DNA of 64,000 bases from Cololabis saira (lineage: Eukaryota; Chordata; Actinopteri; Beloniformes; Belonidae): contig NC_084587.1 in assembly GCF_033807715.1 (NCBI RefSeq), forward strand, positions 11,329,916 through 11,393,915. The letters run 5' to 3'. The notes under the pieces are model-generated. The model made no database searches, was not told the origin of the DNA, and saw only the letters and a program-made list of their open reading frames with translations. This document shows, one piece after another, positions 58,724 to 64,000 of the stretch. How positions within the stretch are numbered: position 1 is the first letter of the stretch; each line of letters opens with the position of its first letter. Position numbers and translations under genes: made by a program.

Positions 58724-59431
58724 TTATATGATCTTCTTCTTGAGTATGAGCGGCCCCACGTTGTCTCCAGTTAGTTCGTTGTGCTTTAAGTGCGACTTGT
58801 CACAAACGGGAAACTGAAAACAGGAAACATGTTAATATTAGCTCATCACCAAGATGCAGACAGCCCCTTCCTCGTTTGAAAAAAGCAACAGTTTAATGAA
58901 TAATGTGCGATAAATTTAAGGCAAATGCTCTGGGAAAATCCCACGTACTGTCCCCCATTAAGTGAGGGAATAGTGAGGATTAACTGCAGCTCTGTAATTT
59001 TACCACTAGGAATGTGTCAGACCCAAACTCCAGAAAACGTTTGAAAAGGATTATGAAACCTATTGAGGTGCCGGGGGGGGAAGAGAGGAAAAGCAACAGT
59101 TTAATGAATAATGTGCGATAAATTTAAGGCAAATGGGCTCAAATTAAAAAAAAAAAAAAAAAGGTCAGACAAGCACAGATCACACATTGGTGAAGGTCAG
59201 AAAAGGATCCACTTACAGTTTTGGAGCGCCAGCAGCGACAGTAACACACATTTGTGCAGTTCAGGTCCTCGATGTCGATCTCATTGACCACTTTAGGGTT
59301 TTCCTTCTGGATCTTCAGGTTGATCAGGCTGTCTCGCTGCTTCTTCCTCTTGGGAAGGAACGGGCGAATGGTCAGGTAGCCCAGCAGAGCCAAGATCCCC
59401 AGGAGAGGAAGCAGCCGGAGCCACTCGGACA
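58724..59431 (-). CDS. cisd2: CISD2 (NAF-1/Miner1), exons 2 and 3; exon 1 missing from view
   Basis: Exon 2 is 59431-59217 and exon 3 is 58813-58724 including the TAA, with a consensus donor (GTAAGT) and acceptor (TTTTCAG). The phase and length fit a 135-aa protein if exon 1 supplies 34 residues and one base, as in human. Exon 2 begins [20 protein letters not shown], the single membrane helix that anchors the protein in the ER or outer mitochondrial membrane. The 2Fe-2S ligands are all present: C99 and C101 (YCRCW), C110 and H114. The signature reads CDKSH, with Lys where human has Gly. The end is [14 protein letters not shown], close to the human KKKEV. Family role: redox-active 2Fe-2S homodimer in calcium, autophagy and lifespan control; the human gene is mutated in Wolfram syndrome 2. 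It is tail-to-tail with slc9b2. I found no exon 1 between 59432 and 64000. Confidence 0.96.
58883..59135. repeat. Duplicated segments in cisd2 intron 2
   Basis: A 45-bp segment (AACAGTTTAATGAATAATGT...) occurs at 58883-58926 and 59090-59135. The 151-bp segment between (58927-59077) recurs at 60996-61140 in the sequence upstream of exon 2. Confidence 0.88.
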
Positions 59432-59631
59432 CTGCAAGCAGACAGTACACGGGTCAATGACGCGACGCCTATACTTTCTGAAAAACAGACTTTTTTTTCA
59501 TTCAAAAAAGGTTTAAATGGATAAAAAAAATACCTTATATATGAACTACCTGTCCCACATATGGACTCACTTGAATTTTACAAAAAAATACTAGTTATTT
59601 GGGATTTTGTTGTTGTTTTAAGCGTCTAAAT

Positions 59632-59958
59632 GTCATGTGGTGCGACCGTCCGACCATGACTCTTGTTTTGAAAACTTTTTTTGAAATCACTCTAAATGTT
59701 TTTAAATCAATCTTCTGCTCTATCTGGCATGATTTCCAAAATGTCTTGTAGTGTATAAGATTGCAACACATTTGTATTTATATTTCCATCATAATATACA
59801 AACAAAGTTTGACTGATGACGTCCATTTTATGAAATATTATGTGGCGCGACCATTAAAATAACAATTTTTGTATAATACTGAAAACTTGTAAAAAGATGT
59901 CAAGATGTTAAGGAAATTAATTTATTTTAGTATGAATCATGGTTGCACCACATGACCT
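59632..59958. mobile_element. Probable MITE with GTCATGTGGTGC ends
   Basis: GTCATGTGGTGCGACC near 59632 and GGTTGCACCACATGACC ending at 59958 are inverted, with an internal GTGGCGCGACC copy. Target duplication not clear. Confidence 0.5.
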
Positions 59959-60427
59959 TTTTTAAGGCTAGTGCCAATTCATCTTGACAAAAAACTCACT
60001 TAAATTGAAATCACTTAAGTTAAAATTTTTATATGAATTTATGTGTACACAACATTCTTAATGTTTGAACTACTGCAATAGATATTCTTTTTCTTTTTAT
60101 TATTTTAAAATTGACCTGTTGAAAATCCTTATTCATCATTGACCCGCATACATGAACATGGGTTTGGTATCTCACAATAACAGCGTTAACCACATCATGT
60201 AAGCGTAAACCATGACTTCTGCTTTCAGTCAGTTACTCTCACCATCTGACACCTGATAAAAAAAAAAAAGAGAACATTTTACAGTTTCTCACCCACAGTT
60301 TGATGTGACAAGCCAGAAAATATTTTCAAATGTTAAATTAATGTCAGTTTGGTATACAACTATCCTATCTTATGATGTTTTCTACAAAAATTAAGTTAAA
60401 AATCTAATCAAGTAACCTTGATGTGCA

Positions 60428-60791
60428 TACAGGACTGTCTCAGAAAATTAGAATATTGTGATAAAGTTCTTTTTTTTCTGTAATGCAATTAAAAAAAGAA
60501 AATGTCATACATTCTGGATTCATTACAAATCAACTGAAATATTGCAAGCCTTTTATTATTTTAATATTGATGATTATGGCTTACAGTTTAAGATTCCCAG
60601 AATATTCCAATTTTTTTAGATAGAATATTTGAGTTTTCTTAAGCTGTAAGCCATGATCAGCAATATTAAAATAATAAAAGGCTTGCAATATCTCAGTTGA
60701 TTTGTAATGAATCCAGAATGTATGACATTTTTGCATTACAGAAAATAAAGGACTTTATCACAATATTCTAATTTCCTGAGACAGTCCTGTA
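60428..60791. mobile_element. Fold-back MITE copy 7, upstream of cisd2 exon 2
   Basis: Ends TACAGGACTGTCTCAG and CTGAGACAGTCCTGTA, mirror arms as in the other copies. Confidence 0.93.
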
Positions 60792-61234
60792 CAATCACTT
60801 TGTATAATGATGCAAAAACATCTTCAAATAAAAACTGTTCGTCAGACCCAAATGAGGAAGCTGCAGGAAAAGACAATTTTTGCCACAATGAAGCTGCACT
60901 TGTGCGCTGCAGTATTTTTACACCAGATCAACTGCAGAGCAACCGCTCACAGCAGCAGCTATGGGGGCGGAACGCCAGACAGAGCTCTGGAAAGTGCTCT
61001 GGGAAAATCCCACGTACTGTCCCCCATTAAGTGAGGGAATAGTGAGGATTAACTGCAGCTCTGTAATTTTACCACTAGGAATGTGTCAGACTCCAGAAAA
61101 CGTTTGAAAAGGATTATGAAACTTATTGAGGTGCCAGGGGAAAAATGTGCACACATGAATGAGAAAAACCAATGTTTAGTCACTGGAACATAAATATAAA
61201 ACTTTACATTTTACTGTTACTGTTTAATTTTTAA

Positions 61235-61809
61235 TAGAGTCTGCAGAAAGCTACATCAAAACATTTTTGACAAACTGATGAATAACAATTGAGTTCAGCC
61301 ACACTGCTATGAATTACAGCCCTTCTGCAGATCTGTCTCAGAAAACTAGAATATTGTGATAAAGTTCTTTATTTTCTGTAATGCAATTAAAAAAAACAAA
61401 AATGTCATACATTCTGGATTAATTACAAATCAACTGAAATATTGCAAGCCTTTTATTATTTTAATATTGCTGATTATGGCTTACAGTTTAAGATTAAGAT
61501 TCCCAGAATATTCAAATTTAGAAGAGATAGGATATTTGAGTTTTCTTAAGCTGTAAGCCATGATCAGCAATATTAAAATAATAAAAGGCTTGCAATATTT
61601 CAGTTGATTTGTAATGAATCCAGAATGTATGACATTTTTTGAAAATAAAGAAAGAAAATAAAGGACTTTATCACAATATTCTAATTTTCTGAGACAGTCC
61701 TGTAAATATAAATATCTAGAGTCTGCAGAAAGCTACATCAAAAACATTTTTGACAAACTGATGAATAAGAATTGAGTCCAGCCACACTGCTATGAATTAC
61801 AGCCCTTCT
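61235..61809. repeat. 92-bp direct repeats flanking fold-back MITE copy 8 (61327-61704)
   Basis: 61235-61326 and 61717-61809 are near-identical (TAGAGTCTGCAGAAAGCTAC...AATTACAGCCCTTCT). The MITE between them has a slightly altered left end (GCAGATCTGTCTCAG) and an intact right end. Confidence 0.9.
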
Positions 61810-61992
61810 AGTTAATGACAGTTGACCAACCAGAATAATCATCAATGCGCACACAACAGATTGTATTGGCAGGAATAAGAACTCAGTGGCGAATACGGTA
61901 AAGTTTTATAATAATGAAGAACTACGTGACAGATCTAACTTGTACACGAACATAATAAGAACCTGGAGACTTTTGGTAACACTAGATTCACA

Positions 61993-62705
61993 CAGAGGTG
62001 TCAAGTAATGAAGTACAAATACTTTGTTACCTTACTTAAGTAGAAACTTTGGTTATCTATACTTTATTGGAGTAATTATTTTTCAGATGACTTTTTACTT
62101 TTACTCCTTACATTTTCACGCAATTATCTGTACTTTTTACTCCTTACATTTTAAAAACAGTCTTGTTACTCTATTTCATTTCGGCCTTTAAAAACAAAAC
62201 TATCCAGTTAAATTGCTCCATCCGGATAGAGTGAATTTGGTTGTGGTTGTTTCAGATGTTCTTGTCCAGTTTTGTTCTTACATCCGTTCCCTCAGATTCC
62301 TGCAACTAAACTTGGATGTTCATTCCAATAAACATTAGGATAAATGATAACATGCCTCTGAAGTTTGACTTTTTGCACCATAACAATACTTATAGGCAAC
62401 TAGTCATCATATCTGCTGCTCTCTGAAACACATGTTAATGCTCAATAGTACACATATATGGTTCTTTAATATATTTGCATTATACTAAGATACATTCATT
62501 TTCAATGGCTTTTGTCCTTAATGGCTTTTTTCCCCCTTACATTACTTTTACTTTTATACTTTAAGTAGTTTTGAAACCAGTACTTTTATACTTTTACTTG
62601 AGTAAAAAACTTGAGTTGATACTTCAACTTCTACAGGAGTATTTTTAAACTCTAGTATCTATACTTCTACCTGAGTAATGAATGTGAATACTTTTGACAC
62701 CTCTG
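61993..62705. mobile_element. hAT MITE (CAGAGGTGTCAAGTA family)
   Basis: Ends CAGAGGTGTCAA and TTGACACCTCTG-like, perfect 8-bp target duplication GATTCACA (61985-61992, 62706-62713). Internal ACTTTTACTTGAGTAA-type repeats resemble those of 23782-24519. Confidence 0.92.
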
Positions 62706-62713
62706 GATTCACA

Positions 62714-63340
62714 CAGCGGCGACGCGTACGCCATCTGCGTCGGCCCCAGTAGACTTTGAACGGGGCGACGTCATCGGTGGCCAAAAGGAAGTGTGGACTA
62801 CATGTGCTGCCTCCATCAAAAGTTATGGGATTTTTTTCCTTGCATGAATATATGCATCAGCCAATTAAGCTACACAGCTAGAGTCATGCCAATGCACCCG
62901 TACATGGAGGCCGGTCAACCCAAACGCACACCGGCGGACAATGACGGAAAAACTCTCTGCCAGTGCTTTTAACAAACAGAATGCACCCAAAAACAAGGTT
63001 GTTAGAGCGTCAATGGAAAATATAGATAATCCCATGACGACAGCATCGCCCAGAAACGTCAGACCCATTCTCCATCATGGGTTACCGTGACGCTGCTGTG
63101 CAAATTCAGTAATTCAGAGGTTTTAAAAAGGGGGTCGGAACAATTCGCAATTTGAGGTTGTGCCAAATTTTAAAGTGCGTTTTATTTGACACCATTCATC
63201 CTTTTTAAATCTATAATTCTAGAAGCACAAGACGTGGCACAATATAATTCATGTCTTTAAAAAGGCACACTACCGCATCAATCTCACATGAACTGGCACA
63301 TAAACTCGTAATCTCAAAAATCCAGCCGAGCAGACAGCCC
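62714..63340. other. Unassigned, CpG-richer stretch
   Basis: 62714-63110 is richer in CpG than its surroundings and starts AGCGGCGACGCGTACG, possibly the edge of another DNA element. No cisd2 exon 1 start (M-V-L-E type) was found on the minus strand. Confidence 0.3.
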
Positions 63341-63349
63341 TTGCAAGAG

Positions 63350-63560
63350 CTCCACTTCTGAAACGCTCCAGAACCACTCAGAGATGAGAATCTCAGCCTC
63401 GACAGACTCGATAGAATTGCAGGGTGAGAAGAGGCTGTCGCCTCCGAGAGCCTGCTGAGATGGTTTGGGTATCTGGTTATGATGCCTCCTGGCCGCCTCC
63501 CTGGTCTGTCAGGGACGTCCAACCAGGCCGAGGCCCTGAGACGTGAAGCCCCAAGAAGAG
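63350..63560 (+). mobile_element. RTE-like LINE 3' coding fragment
   Basis: The plus frame reads SLLRWFGYLVMMPPGRLPG, a decayed match to the RWLGH--RMPPGRLPGEV stretch at the C-terminus of RTE-like LINEs. 63560-64000 holds nothing recognised. Confidence 0.6.
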
Positions 63561-64000
63561 CATTAAAGTTAAGACCATGTTAATAAAGCAGCCTCTCCGC
63601 TTTATCTTGGACAGATCATCGGGTTAGTTATGTGATAAAAATGTAAGCCGTTTATATTTTACCTGTGCAAAAGTTAATTTGCAATATTTGGTCGACTAAA
63701 CACACACACAAAAAGACAATGGGCATGGTGTGCTGCTATGCAAACAGGCTCCCTGGTGTTTTTAATAAAGATGCATCTGTTCGGTATATTTGAAAGGACT
63801 GCAGCTAGAGTTCCTCCTGGATTGGATGATTTGCAGGTAAAAACCCAGCTAAAATAGTAGATCCAAACCCTGGGACCAGGGTGGTACTGCACATGTAACT
63901 GGCTTAAATGACAGAGGGTTAACAGGAAGGAAATGTATTGTTACTGTAATTGATGTCTACCTCAAATGATGATGGAATAAGTCAACTAGAATAGATACAG

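Noticed and set aside
41737..61704. Repeated identical sequences as a CRISPR-like array or microRNA cluster
   Set aside because: Spacing is irregular and kilobase-sized, and each unit is a long self-palindrome with transposon ends. Hairpins of 170-bp arms are not typical pre-miRNAs.
62865..63068. 67-codon frame (-) with a hydrophobic start
   Set aside because: No similarity to cisd2 exon 1 and no donor in the needed phase; it lies in a CpG-richer possible repeat edge.
59432..64000. Search for cisd2 exon 1 on the minus strand
   Set aside because: No start resembling the conserved N-terminus (M-V-L-E...LP-YLKRLP) with a phase-1 donor could be found; probably beyond the right edge.

Overview
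This window is vertebrate nuclear DNA, and almost certainly from a teleost fish. Genes are split by many GT-AG introns. The intergenic and intronic DNA is packed with fish-type interspersed repeats: L2-like and RTE-like LINE fragments, hAT and Tc1 relics, fold-back MITEs and simple repeats. I could assemble three protein-coding genes exon by exon. They are bdh2 (+, coding 20328-32041), slc9b2 (+, coding 41465-53321) and cisd2 (-, exons 2 and 3 at 58724-59431; exon 1 not found in the window). This is the same BDH2 - SLC9B - CISD2 neighbourhood found on human chromosome 4q24, so the locus is an old syntenic block. All exon joins keep frame. The bdh2 product is 245 aa, equal to the human protein. 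The cisd2 fragment fits a 135-aa protein.

Layout. 1-18570 holds no gene I can support: it contains LINE fragments (about 2370-2720, 3608-4180, 7755-10090, 14006-14938, 15615-16260), a large MITE with a palindrome inside (1705-2333), a hAT element that still encodes the transposase C-terminus (11127-11872) and a Tc1-like relic (about 12150-12540). 18570-32300 is bdh2, with a likely non-coding first exon at about 18604-18652, nine coding exons, and introns carrying hAT MITEs, LINEs and a split RTE-like LINE. 32300-41430 is the intergenic/5' region of slc9b2: AT and CA microsatellites, a CpG-richer stretch with a perfect NRF1 palindrome, nested inverted-repeat elements, a tRNA-derived SINE and a DNA element with a Myb/SANT-like reading frame. 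41430-53980 is slc9b2 (12 coding exons), whose introns are loaded with fold-back MITEs and a roughly 0.9-kb GGAA tract inside a piggyBac-like MITE. 55005-57016 is an L2-like LINE interrupted by a composite fold-back element. 57640-59431 is the 3' part of cisd2, tail-to-tail with slc9b2; 59432-64000 is cisd2 intron 1 or upstream sequence with further repeats.

The genes are physically linked but not known to form one pathway. BDH2 is a cytosolic SDR oxidoreductase linked to ketone, 4-oxoproline and iron metabolism. SLC9B2 is a sodium/proton antiporter of endosomal, lysosomal, mitochondrial or plasma membranes. CISD2 is an ER/outer-mitochondrial 2Fe-2S protein.

I found no bacterial-type system, CRISPR array or clearly new protein system. 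The most unusual structure is a 650-bp composite fold-back element in the LINE at 55-57 kb that carries a piece of slc9b2 intron 1. Other notable items are paralogous intron segments that act as empty and filled insertion sites, and several two- and three-level nested insertions whose order can be read from the sequence.
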